DNA from: Cylicocyclus nassatus
Lineage: Eukaryota > Nematoda > Chromadorea > Rhabditida > Strongylidae
DNA length: 64,000 nucleotides
NCBI GenBank assembly: GCA_958299035.1
Contig: CATQJL010000316.1
Location: forward strand, 11,130,347-11,194,346
Direction of reading: 5' to 3'
Shown: positions 33,181-43,731 of the stretch, in pieces
Numbering within the stretch: position 1 is the stretch's first letter
How the letters are laid out: each line of letters starts with the position of its first letter
Position numbers and translations under genes: made by a program
Notes under the pieces: generated by a model
Told to the model about the DNA's origin: nothing
What the model saw: the letters and a program-made list of their open reading frames with translations, nothing else
Databases searched by the model: none

Positions 33181-33354
33181 ATGTGTGCAATCCTTGCAGC
33201 ATCGTGTATCGTCACATTCATTTGTGTATGTGAACTAAACGAAGCTTGCAGGGAAAACACACTTTTTGGCCCATTATTGCCTGACAACCTGAGACCCGAG
33301 ATTCTTGTTAATGCAGATCGTCGCCAAGCCAACAGGATTCTGCGCCCATTATAG
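33181..33354 (+). CDS. Possible small secreted peptide, 57 residues
   Basis: From the ATG at 33181 the frame begins MCAILAASCIVTFICVC, a hydrophobic stretch that looks like a signal peptide, then ELNEACRENTLF and a basic, Pro-containing end (PLLPDNLRPEILVNADR, then RILRPL) to TAG. The frame is open upstream of this ATG without an earlier ATG. No copy elsewhere in the window, no recognised family and no clear splice sites. It could be a chance frame. Confidence 0.35.
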   Translation: MCAILAASCIVTFICVCELNEACRENTLFGPLLPDNLRPEILVNADRRQANRILRPL

Positions 33355-33975
33355 CGGTTGCATATTTATATGTAAACTATACAAATACTTACCAGTTTTG
33401 AACCTAGTTCTTAGCAAGGAAAATAGCGGATATTATTGTTTCGTGAGCTTTGGAGAGCTGAGAAGTTCCAGAATCTAGCTCAGAAGTTTGATCTACAAGC
33501 AGTGGCTTATAAACACCCAAGATTCCATGCCCAACCCTAAAAATCAACAAGAAAGAAGCAGCTTTACGCAGAAAACTAGATGCTACCGAACAAATGCCTT
33601 GGCATTGAGCGAAAGTCGTTTAGAGCAAACTATAAACTATTAGTATCGTGCAGAGATCATGGGAAACCATCTGTTGCACTTTGAATTGTGGGTCGGTCGC
33701 GTGTGCTTTCCTCTCGACGCATCATGCAGTTCACAACGTTCAAACATGTGATAATGCATGAAGTAGAAAGGATGCACACAAACAAAATAGCAGTATAAAA
33801 GTAATCAAAATGAGATGAGGAAATCATTTCATTCATATAAATAGTCAAGAATTCAAAACTACGTTTCTAGAAACAAAACTGATAAAATTAGGCCGTAGAA
33901 TAGCAAAATGGAGCGAATAGCAGCTTTACAGAAATGGGGCTGGATAAGGTGAGGATTACTACTGCGTTCACATCT
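33355..33975. other. Segment with no supported gene
   Basis: AT-rich sequence with one minus-strand frame of 63 codons (33657-33848) of no recognisable type. I see no repeats or splice structure here. Confidence 0.5.
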
Positions 33976-34100
33976 GAACGCTGTGACTTTCGAAAATAAC
34001 TCAGACACTCGCGGTTGAGTCGCGCAGGGCAAAACGAGGTGTCGTCAACGAATGCCTGGGCGACTCGCGAAATTGGTGTCGCGGCAAAATCAGGACACCT

Positions 34101-34260
34101 GTGGCCGTATTTATCAACGAAACCCGTGGGTTCCGGAACCCACTGGGTTAGTGCTTTTGATGAATATCGATTCTTCCCTGGAGTAGAATCGATATTCATC
34201 AAAAGCACTAACTCAGTGGGTTCCGGAACCCACGGGTTTCGTTGATGAATACGGCCACTG
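34101..34260. repeat. Near-perfect 160-bp hairpin
   Basis: TGGCCGTATTTATCAACGAA at the left pairs with TTCGTTGATGAATACGGCCA at the right. Arms of about 73 bp contain TGGGTTCCGGAACCCA, itself a palindrome, and leave a loop TTCCCTGGAGTA of about 12 nt. It sits within the left inverted repeat of the 2.4-kb unit. Confidence 0.85.
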
Positions 34261-34693
34261 GTTTTGTGTCGCGGCAAAAGTGCGCGACAAAATCGGGGCA
34301 AAATTGGGACACCTGCGCGAGACACCAAAATGTCCCGATCGCCTTCAGAGCACGCGGCCTACGCCCCTACTGACAGCTTTTTGCGCCCTCCAAGCCCTCT
34401 CTCACGCCTTCCTTTTGACTTACCCAACGTCCTTAATCAGTTTGGGTCCCACTTCTTATGCTTGTAACTTTTCTGCTAATAAACCACAGTCTTATGTCGC
34501 GAAATTTATTAACAAATACACAAGATCTTTTTGAGCAGGCTTTACATTAACATCGAAATGAGACACACAGACAGACAGCAAGTATGAAATTCGAAGCACC
34601 ACAATAACGAAACAAGGTTACGAAACAACTACAACAAAAAATGTAGACAAATCATCAGGCTTCCTCGATTCTTCGACTTCATCTTCTACGCAT

Positions 34694-35964
34694 TCAGTCT
34701 TCTGAATCACCAGGTCTTCCTGAGTGTACTCCTGCCTTCAGTGTCTTCGATGACGACACGCTTTTTCTGAAAAACAAGAATTATTGATACCAGGACCACA
34801 TAAAACAGATGAATCACCTTTGATGGAAGAAGAGCGGATCTTTCAGGGTCAAAATGATATGGTCTGGTATCAAATGATATGGTTCGAATGTCTGCCCTGC
34901 AAAATTATAGTTTAGAAGTGTATCGCTTCTTCCGTATGAGAAAACTCATGAGGCCCTCCCTATTGTTATCCTTGCGTGACCGCTCCATACAACTCTTTTC
35001 TCTGAGAGGACGTCGAATAATTTTTCATCATCTTCTGCTAAGTACAAGCACCGCCTAAATTCCAGTGCACATAAAGGTCTTCCGAGGACATACATACCTA
35101 TTTGAATTTCGCTTATGCTCATCTAGCGTCCGTAGAAGTTCTTCGCCGCAGAGGCCGACAGCGTCAAGGACGAAACCTAAATCAGTTATCAAAAGTAATG
35201 TACTTACTTAAGTAATGTACACATCGACCCACTTATTAGCAAATCGAACAATCCTTCTGGGAGGTCTTTAAGATGATCAAATTTTCCATCTTCCCGCTCT
35301 GTCTACAGGCTTAGTTTTGTATTTCCGTTGGAGGTTCGCAGGCCTAAACGGTGATTACGAGACAACCTTATTATCTTCATCTATTAGTCGCGTACATTTA
35401 GAAAGAAGTGCCGCAAAAAGTCGAGGACCAACAGGATGAAGGACAGATGAAACAGATAAGGGTAGACCCGTACAAACCAGCAAGTGAAAAAGAAAAGAAA
35501 AATAAAGACAGAAAGAGGTAATCTGCGGTGCTCAAAAAGCAACATACCCGCACCTTTCTTCTGTCTTTCTAAAGCTCCTGCTTGTCGGGCAAGGTAAGCT
35601 GGACCCGCCGATTTTCCGGAGAAGCCTAAATAAGCAGAATTAGTTCCAAAAAGATAAATAGAAAAATGTACCACTTTCGACTTTTCTTCGGCGATTCCGG
35701 TTTCTCAACGCACTTCTGTAGTTCGTTTTCGCAAATATACTGCAAATAAAGTTCATAAAAAAAGCTTTTACCAAAACCAATAACTCACCTCCAAAACTGT
35801 CCAGAAGCGGACTTGTTTCTAGACTTTGACAAACCACAATTATCCAGCTAATCTTCAAAATCTACGACTCTCAAAGTCGAGAGCAGTACGCCATTTACCA
35901 AAGGGTCATCAACAGACATTTGTTTGTACGCGCAGCTTTGAGGAATATTTGCGTCTGGAATCAT
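34694..35964 (-). CDS. Unrecognised gene made of short, nearly equal exons
   Basis: Minus strand, well-formed splice sites. The 3-prime exons join in frame: 35548-35625 (GFSGKSAGPAYLARQAGAL), 35221-35298 (REDGKFDHLKDLPEG, LFDLLISGSM), 35098-35176 (FVLDAVGLCGEELLRTLDEH), 34981-35054 (RCLYLAEDDEKLFDVLSEKR, VVWSG), 34818-34896 (QTFEPYHLIPDHIILTLKD), 34694-34766 (ending GRPGDSED and TGA). Exon lengths are 78, 78, 79, 74, 79 and 73, about 25 codons each; introns are 43-85 nt apart from one of about 250. Acceptors are TTTAG, TTTTTCAG or TTTTGCAG; the 34981 donor (GTCACG) is weak. Upstream exons are less certain: ATG at 35964 (MIPDANIPQSCAYKQMSVDD), a GTAAAT donor and an exon reading YICENELQKCVEKPESPKK at 35672-35739, whose phase does not join cleanly. 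No domain recognised. Confidence 0.5.
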
Positions 35965-36837
35965 GTATTTGTGGAAGCACAGTCACAATGTAACAGCTTG
36001 CAAAAGTGTAACTTGTAGATTATGAAAAGAGATGTTTCGCTAGAATATGCAAACATGGTCATTTGCTACGAAGCTAAAAAGTCAGCAACCAGCCAATATG
36101 ACAAGAGTCATCCCTGGACGGTACAAAACAACAATTCATAGAGCTTGCAAATCAAAAGAAAGAGAAAAAGCAACAAATGCTGGGAAGAATTGACCTATAG
36201 GTGCATTATTTCGAAATCTCCTTGCCCGTCGCGACAAAATCGCACCGAAGTCGGGACGAAATTAAAATGATGACTCGCGGTCCACCGGATTTTGGTGCGA
36301 ACGTCCATTTTGTTGGCGGATACCCTGCGCGACTCAACCGCGAGTGTCTGAGAAAGCGTTCCGCAGAAGACTCGTCCGCAATGACCGCAGCGCACGCGCC
36401 CGCGTCCTGCTTGCTGGGTTACTGTAGTGGACGGTGGGTTCAGAAGGGCCGTCTCCCGAGTGATCCCTTTGGTAAGAAGAACGTAATTTTCTCTGCAATG
36501 GAATATTTTTCACAGTTGTTATTTCTACATTACCACAGAAGTTTGTCGCTATAACATACGGATCATTGCTATGAACCTCCAGAAACTCGTTGAGGATACA
36601 TAACTATCGTCACTTGTGATACCATTTACAACCATACTTGATGCTCATAGTTCAAAAGCGCAATCTTTGGGATCTTGTTTATCTGGGGATAACCAACGAT
36701 AAGCTGAATGCTAATATTCTTAAAGCGTAAAACCCACTTTCTCTTGAACAGCAATGACTTTCGGTTTAGATTTCAGTAACTTATCGAATTTCTTTTAATT
36801 TACAATACCGCTCACATTTTTTGAAAAAAAGACGCGA

Positions 36838-36940
36838 ATGTATGGACATGTATGGACATGTACGGACATGTCCATACATGTATGGACATGTCCGTACATG
36901 TCCGTACATGTCCATACATGTATGGACATGTCCATACATC
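36838..36940. repeat. Palindromic decamer array, left arm
   Basis: The words TATGGACATG and its complement CATGTCCATA, with CGGACATG/CATGTCCG variants, repeat about ten times. The mirror array in the right arm (about 40738-40798) has fewer repeats. The array is open in the frame of the adjoining exon-like sequence. Confidence 0.85.
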
Positions 36941-38288
36941 AGCGTCGCGTGGTCATATCTCGCTTCAGAGTGGACGAATTCTGAATCCAAAGCGACCATT
37001 CGATTCAGCTCGGCGCGGAAAATCTTCTGGTATAATGGAAGTGGGGGTACGATGTCTTCGATATTCCGTTTCCAGTTTTCTCAATGTGTTCTGCGGAGGT
37101 CCTTTCGCGAATATGTGAGGCAACGCCTACCCAACATAGAAGACTTTACTAAGTACTATTCGATAATACTGTTCTTGTAGATTATTGTGCGCTAGAAAAT
37201 AGGCTCAGACTTCTTTCCAAAGGAGATGAAAGCGTTGGTGAATTTTGGAAAAATCACGCGTTTTTAAATTCTACTCGCCATAACTCCCTTCGAAATAAGT
37301 ATATTTTGAATCCGAAAGCAGCGCCTTGCTCAGCTCATCAAGTCGAATCTTCCTATGTACAGCATGTCCTTGATATTTCGATTTCAGTATTCTTGAATCT
37401 TTCTGAGGACGTCTTTTCGCGAAGGTGTAAAGCAGCGAGCATTGTCCCGAGAACATTCCAGCAAGAATCTTTCGATAGCACTTTTTCTGTAGATTACGAT
37501 GTGCTAAATAGTAGCCGCAGGTTTCTTTTCGAAGGAAATAGAACGGCTGGTGAATTGTGGAAAAATCTTGTCGTCCCAAATTCTACTCGCCATACCCGCA
37601 GGATACGAAGCTATCTTGCTAAGCAGATGTGAGTTTCGAAATCAGCAGATCGGATAACCTCTGTGAGCAACTTTTCCGTTCGGGTTATTCTATTTTTTCT
37701 CGTTTTACGCTCCAGAAGCTCGCCGATGGATTTTGGTCAAAATGTTGATGTTCCTGAATTGTAAGGAAACTTCGCTTATAGAGGCTTTCGAACACGCTCT
37801 TTACGAAAATCGTGGTTTTTGAGGATTACAGGGTCTTTTTGGAGAGATACGGTGAGGTGACTGTAACTTCATCACGAAAGTACGTAACTTTGGCCGCACT
37901 TCTCGCGTATCTGTCAGAAACCTTGCCTGCTTGCTTTTCTCAGTCAAAGTTACTAGGAACTGTGCTATCGAATGGTGTTTTACTCAGGCTCCAGTCTGTG
38001 AAATTCGCCGAGTTACGTGCCTACGAAAAGGCGTCCTCATGAATTTTGCCCAAAGTGTAAAGATCGCATATCTCGTCGAAATTTCTCCGTGAATGCCTGT
38101 ATGACGCTCGCATTGCGGATATTATGTTCGCTTCGTCGAACGACTCCCACTGCACTGAATATGGTGCTTGCGTCTGCTTCAGCTGCTCAATTGAATATCA
38201 AAGATATTTCGTGGCTAGAGCTCAAAGCACCAAATCTAACACAATAAGATCCATTGAAAATGTGGAAGGATTTGATCAGCGCGTTGTA

Positions 38289-39575
38289 TTAGGTCATTCG
38301 GAAAGTTTTTTTCCTTTTTGCGCCTTTGATGTTGATACCATATTTTAAGAGGGTGTCAGGGGGCTGATAAGGGTCGCCATATGTAGATCATGGATCTGTA
38401 GAGGAAGTCTTCTAGTTTCTGGGATCCCACCGAAATTGCAGAAGACGCTTTGTAGGGAAGTTTACGCGGCTTTAAATTCGACATACGAAAACGCGATTTT
38501 CGAATAATTGTATTCTCTAAGCTTAAATTTGAGCGTAAGACCGTTGAGGAAACCATCATTGTGCGTAATGCATTTGCCAAGACCACGACCAAGACGTCTT
38601 TCTTGAGGTAGGTTCAAGTTTACTTCAGAAAGTTCAGATCTAGAGAAGTGAAAGCTAATATTTTGCTGTGTCCTGGAAGGTGTTTCTGCCATATAAACGA
38701 GCATCTCATAGGGTGCTTTGGAACAAATCGCAATTATAGCTGCGTAAAATTATCAGCAGGCCCTGAAGTGTCATATAACCCTATTAGGAGCCACCTTCGC
38801 TAAAGCTGCAATACCGAAAAATTTCAGCGGCATGTACCCCACAAATTGTCGCACTCGCAGATTGAGGGCGCGTTGACTCTGCTTTCGTCGCTCATTTTAT
38901 GTAGCAATCCTTTTCCAGCCCGCGTTATTAATTACAGCAAAAAATTGACCAAGTGCGGCTATGAGAAGCGACAATGTGGTAAATCATTTCGAATAAGCAT
39001 TGAAAGCATGACCAGAACAATCTGTCATTCCAAAAGGTTGATGCATTCAAATTAATGTAATCCTGCTGGTCTTGTACGCTATAAACTTGCTAAAATCCGA
39101 TTGTGCTGTAAAAGCAGAGTAGTGTGTGTCGCTCTGAAGACCGTTTGTCAAAATTTCAAAACTGAGCAGACTTGCAAGTATAAGCTAGAGAGATGCAATC
39201 CACGCCCATGACTTCGCCAAACCACATGTAAGAAAAGTGGCTCTCACAAAAGGGGTTGACTGCGCACCGAGGTTTCTGTTTATTTTTCAAACTCCTTAGA
39301 CCTTCCTTTACCAGTCACCGAATTTTCCAATTCCTCGGTGCCTATTAAAAAATAATAGGACCTAATAGAGATTGACTAATCAAAAACGCCTTTTCAGGCA
39401 GTGATTCCTCTGAGATCATTCCGCGAGAGAAAAGCACAAGAGCACTTCATGAGTGTAACCAGAAATTTGCTGAACACAATGCAGTTTATTTGATGGAAAA
39501 AGGTTGAATCAGGAAAAAATTGTGCTCATTTGAATTTGGAGGTGCAAAAACGAAAAAACTTTCCGAATGACCTAA
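38289..39575. mobile_element. Mariner-type element, 1287 bp, inside the foldback loop
   Basis: The ends TTAGGTCATTCGGAAAGTTT and AACTTTCCGAATGACCTAA are flanked by TA (38287-38288, 39576-39577). Length and ends fit a full-size mariner. A second copy is at 53756-55025. I cannot find an intact transposase or its DDD motifs; stops occur in all frames. The best shared frame is on the minus strand (38462-38704, RTQQNISFHFSRSEL). Confidence 0.7.
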
Positions 39576-40649
39576 TACAAGCGCTCACGGAGAAATTTCG
39601 ACGAGATATGCGATCTTTACACTTTGGGCAAAATTCATGAGGACGCCTTTTCGTAGGCACGTAACTCGGCGAATTTCACAGACTGGAGCCTGAGTAAAAC
39701 ACCATTCGATAGCACAGTTCCTAGTAACTTTGACTGAGAAAAGCAAACAGGCAAGGTTTCTGACAGATACGCGAGAAGCGCGGCCAAAGTTACGTACTTT
39801 CGTGATGAAGTTACAGTCACCCCACCGTATCTCTCCAAAAAGACCCTGTAATCCTCAAAAACCACGATTTTCGTAAAGAGCGTGTTCGAAAGCCTCTATA
39901 AGCGAAGTTTCCTTACAATTCAGGAGCATCAACATTTTGGCCAAAATCCATCGGCGAGCTTCTGGAGCGTAAAACGAGAAAAAATAGAATGACCCGAACG
40001 GAAAAGTTGCTTACAGAGGTTATCCGATCTGCTGATTTCGAAACTCACATCTGCTTAGCAAGATAGCTTCGTATCCTGCGGGTATGGCGAGTAGAATTTG
40101 GGACGACAAGATTTTTCCACAATTCACCAGCCGTTCTATTTCCTTCGAAAAGAAACCTGCGGCTACTATTTAGCACATCGTAATCTACAGAAAAAGTGCT
40201 ATCGAAAGATTCTTGCTGGAATGTTCTCGGGACAATGCTCGCTGCTTTACACCTTCGCGAAAAGACGTCCTCAGAAAGATTCAAGAATACTGAAATCGAA
40301 ATATCAAGGACATGCTGTAATAGGAAGATTCGACTTGATGAGCTGAGCAAGGCGCTGCTTTCGGACTCAAAATATACTTATTCCGAAGGAAGTTATAGCG
40401 AGTAGAATTTAAAAACGCGTGATTTTTCCAAAATTCACCAACGCTTTCATCTCCTTTGGAAAGAAGTCTGAGCCTATTTTCTAGCGCACAATAATCTACA
40501 AGAACAGTATTATCGAATAGTACTTAGTAAAGTCTTCTATGTTGGGTAGGCGTTGCTTCACATATTCGCGAAAGGACCTCCGCAGAACACATTGAAAAAA
40601 CTGGAAACGGAATATCGAAGACATCGTACCCCCACTTCCAATATATCAT

Positions 40650-40832
40650 AAGATTCTCCGCGCCGAGCTGAATCGAATGGTCGCTTTGGATTCAGAATTC
40701 GTCCACTCTGAAGCGAGATATGACCACGCGACGCTGATGTATGGACATGTCCATACATGTATGGACATGTCCGTACATGTCCATACATGTCCATACATTC
40801 GCGTCTTTTTTTCAAAAAATGTGAGCGGTATT
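40650..40832 (+). CDS. Candidate exon of gene D family, in the right arm of the foldback
   Basis: After CATAAG the frame reads AELNRMVALDSEFVHSEARY, then DHATLM, continues without a stop through the palindromic decamers (YGHVHTCMDM-type repeats), and reads IRVFFSKNVSGI up to a GTAAGTG donor at 40833. Relatives: 52964 onward (AELIKMVSMEELVHSKARY) and the worn copy at 31912. The mirror arm carries it on the minus strand at about 36830-37020. Function unknown. Confidence 0.4.
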
Positions 40833-41350
40833 GTAAGTGAAAACTATCCCATCGATCTTATGAGTTTAGTAGGTTGGGTAGTCGTTTTGCTATGCCAACA
40901 GAATGTCCATAATTTCAGCATATATTTAGCTCAATTTTTGCAAAAGTAGTATACCAAACCTCGCCAAAGAAAGTACAACATTCTTACCATTCATTATCAT
41001 GGGCACCCGAACATAAATTGACACAAATTCAAGGATTTTTAGTTTTGAGCACTCATTCAAATTCTATGAAAAATTTGTTAGAAAATAATCTTTGGTTGTA
41101 ACATAAGCCTTGCTTCAAAACAGGCCAAAAACGCAACAAGTCATATTTTACATATTCCGTATAGATTCTATAATTTTGTATTCGATAGACAAAACAAGCT
41201 CTACAAGGTTTGACTGATTCTTTGATTTGCATGAAATTTCAACAGGAAGTCTCAACTAAAAAATAGAAAAATCCAACTGTCTGAAAAATCAAAAAAAGTG
41301 AGGACTACGTCAGAAAAATTTTAAACACCTGCAACTTGCTTAGTAGATAG

Positions 41351-41581
41351 ACTTACAATTGGACCTCATGTAAGCTTATCTCGGCTGAAAAGGCGCGGCA
41401 ACTTTATGCTAAAGCGATTAAGACTTTGTCGGAAACAGCGACAAGGACGCAATGTTCATCCAAAGCATTGAATAGCACATACATCAAGAAGGCTTACTCA
41501 TGGTATGTGCTAGCTAAGAAGAAGATTGGAACCTATGTAAAGACAGTCGTACCGAATTGGGTCAAAAAGCATCTTATCTGA
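41351..41581 (+). CDS. Unknown gene D exon, 76 codons
   Basis: The frame opens after GTAGATAG with TYNWTSCKLI, then SAEKARQLYAKAIKTLSE, TQCSSKALNSTYIKKAYSWY, VLAKKKIGTYVKTVV and ends PNWVKKHLI at TGA. Composition (Lys, Ala, Thr, two Cys) looks like a helical secreted protein rather than a chance frame. The paralogous sequence at 53438-53691 shares SKALNSTYIK in one frame, but its best exon uses another frame. No ATG is present, so an upstream exon is required. Confidence 0.4.
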   Translation, partial: TYNWTSCKLISAEKARQLYAKAIKTLSETATRTQCSSKALNSTYIKKAYSWYVLAKKKIGTYVKTVVPNWVKKHLI

Positions 41582-42093
41582 TAAAAAGACAATCTCCTTT
41601 TCGGAATGCAAAGTAAATATGAATTGTAGCAGACTTTAGCACTGCGGCTGTACACGAGATCTTGAATGGCTGAAGTTGCAGCCCAGCCGTTCAATGTCCT
41701 GTGGAAAGCTAAAGCGAAAAAGTTTTTTTGCCAATGTTATTCGTTTGATTATGAACGCCAAAATTGAACTTCGGTTCAAAATGCTTTCCTAATCACATTG
41801 AATCTCATTTTCTACTTCTGTGTTACAGTTATGCTACGCTCTTGCACGTGTCATTGAGGGTTTTTGGATTTTTTCAGATATTTAAGGAACCCACAATAAG
41901 TGTGTTTGTTTTATTGAAACGCACTTTGTATTAGCAAAAAAGTGGCTGCCTTCCAATTAGGTTTTCAAGTGAATTTACTAGTGTTGTACTTGCACACTTG
42001 TTGTTAGGCCGTTCCAAAAGTTCGTTCGTCCTATGTTTGAAGAATCGTGGCTTTTTTCTGAGCGGCAAAGGCTGAGCGCAATGATTTTTTTAG

Positions 42094-42309
42094 AAAGGGA
42101 AATTCAAGCACTTGTCATTAGCTTGTCGACAACTTAAAAAAAAACACAGGTTGCGGGTAAAATTGAGAGAAAATGACTATTCGTACTTTGATAATGCTGA
42201 CCAAAATCCAAAAGATTCGTTACAAAATAAGCAGTCTACTTTCAGTCTGATAAATGAGCACAGTGAAAGATCGCAATATTTTCTTGATGTAGGCTTGGCT
42301 CCATTCTGA
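42094..42309 (+). CDS. Gene C, best-preserved candidate terminal exon
   Basis: An ATGATTTTTTTAG acceptor is followed by 71 open codons: KGKFKHLSLACRQLKKKH, then LRENDYSYFDNADQNPKD, QNKQSTFSLINEHSERS and a stop after FLDVGLAPF. Copies at about 12946, 44091 and 55601 keep the acceptor (TTTGTCAG or TTTTTTCAG before AAA-GG) and the words ACRQL and, where readable, NADQNP, but have stops. Conservation of splice site and frame across four copies supports real coding origin. Family not recognised. Confidence 0.4.
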   Translation, partial: KGKFKHLSLACRQLKKKHRLRVKLRENDYSYFDNADQNPKDSLQNKQSTFSLINEHSERSQYFLDVGLAPF

Positions 42310-42699
42310 ATTGTAAAAAGGTAAGTGCATCATCTTTAGGTGGTAACTTCTAGCTTATTGCAACGCTCAGCTCTTTACTTCGGACAGGCAGGGTCGTCGT
42401 TGAAGAATACTGCGCTAAACAAACCAAAATGCCTTTCTTTGTTTTCGCTGTACAGTAGCTTTACGACTGAAAGTTAAGCACCGAACGTTCATACAAACGA
42501 TGCACTTGCTTCGTTCTAACTTCTCCGGAAACAGAAACCGAGCCTAGGTCTCAAACTCGCATTCATAGTAACGTCATTGTAAGTTTAACATGTTCGAAAA
42601 CGGGAAAACGGGAATGACATTACAGGGTTTCAACGCAACCATAAGAATTCTCACTGTAGCTCATAGGCTTCATCGAGCTTAGCAGAGGCTTGGAAACTA

Positions 42700-43729
42700 T
42701 TAGGTTGTCCCGAAAGTTTTGTCCGTTTTTTCAACCTATCATAAGAACACGTGGAACAAAGATAGGGAAACGCTCTAAACACTGCCCGACGCATGTTTTC
42801 CTTCTCTTTCTAACTGTCAAGTCCACATGCCGATTACTCTTTTGCTCACTGAGATAAATGCCGAAATTTCGAACCCATGGTTTTTACTATGTCCAAGTTT
42901 GACAATTTTTCACATCTTCATTTTCAACTTTTGGAAGAACTTTGATAGCCCTCAGATAGCCCTCAGTTAGAGTAAGCAAAGGGCAATGCAATGCAATTAT
43001 TTGGCATATCTAGCTGGCTTTTCAATATTTTTAAAGATAATTTTTCAGAAGTGTTCACTTCTGCGAGGTTCTAAAATACAGAAAAGCCTCGAACACTAAC
43101 AAATCACCGGATTTTGAAGCTTTCAAAAGCCGATTACGATTATTCACTATTTTTACGAAGCAAATGAGCGTTTACCGCTTCGAAATATAAGATTTTGCAT
43201 TTTACGTGTGCCCGCTGGGGTGGGGTCAAATTCAAGAATTATGAAAATTTTATCGCCAAAGAACCCGCAAATTGGAGAGAAAATACACTCACTGGAAAGA
43301 GGAGGAAAAACTGCATCGAATAACACCTTAGTTGTGCGCCGTTTCACGATCTCTGGCTTTTGGCATCACCAAAAGTGGAATTTGATAGCATCAGAAAAAT
43401 AATTCTAAAAAAAATCAAGGGTTGACTATAGATGCCGCAAAATTGAATTATATTGCCCTTTGTTTGCTCTATCTAAATGTTGCCAAAGCTTTTCCGAAAG
43501 TCAAAAATGAAGATTGTGAAAAATTGCCAAACTTGGACATAGTAAAAACTATGGATTTGAAATTTCGACGTTTATCTCAGTGAACAAAAGATTAATCGGC
43601 ATAGAAGCATGACATTTAGAAAGAGAACGAAAAGATGCGTCGGATAATGCTTAGAGCGTTTCCCTATCTTCTTTTCACGCGTTTTTATGATAGGTTGAAA
43701 AAACGGACAAAAATTCCGGGACAACCTAA
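42700..43729. mobile_element. Mariner-type element with about 240-bp inverted repeats, 1030 bp
   Basis: The ends TTAGGTTGTCCCGAAAGTTT and, inverted, TTAGGTTGTCCCGGAATTTT are flanked by TA (42698-42699, 43730-43731). Arms pair to about 42940 and 43500. The interior of about 550 bp holds no transposase; the overlapping 64-codon ORFs at 43153-43402 have no motif. It interrupts the gene C family sequence, which resumes at 43732. Confidence 0.85.
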
Positions 43730-43731
43730 TA

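Larger units (their letters stand above)
33985..36365. mobile_element. 2.4-kb unit enclosed by imperfect inverted repeats
   Basis: CTCAGACACTCGCGGTTGAG (34000-34030 region) pairs with CTCAACCGCGAGTGTCTGAG (about 36335-36352), continuing TCGCGCAGGG on both sides, with a looser AACGCT-type match outside and TTTTGTCGCGAC/GTCGCGGCAAAA words inside. Together the pairing covers about 60 bp with gaps. It encloses a 160-bp hairpin (34101-34260) and an unrecognised multi-exon gene. Whether it is a single mobile unit or two solitary insertions in opposite orientation is not decided. Confidence 0.45.
36799..40838. mobile_element. Giant foldback element, arms of about 1.3 kb
   Basis: TTACAATACCGCTCAC at 36799 pairs with GTGAGCGGTATTGTAA ending at 40838. 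The left arm (36799-38094) and right arm (39578-40838) are nearly identical inverted copies: the same peptide frames occur, mirrored, at 37271-37579 and 40098-40346, and at 37812-38042 and 39635-39865. The loop was about 195 bp before a mariner-type element (38289-39575) entered it. Arms differ mainly in the number of CATGTCCATA decamers near the outer ends (about 36838-36940 against 40738-40798). Confidence 0.9.

Noticed and set aside
37271..40405. Identical ORFs on opposite strands (for example MGRQDFSTIHQPFYF)
   Set aside because: They are the same DNA in the two arms of the foldback; identity reflects arm symmetry, not two genes under selection.
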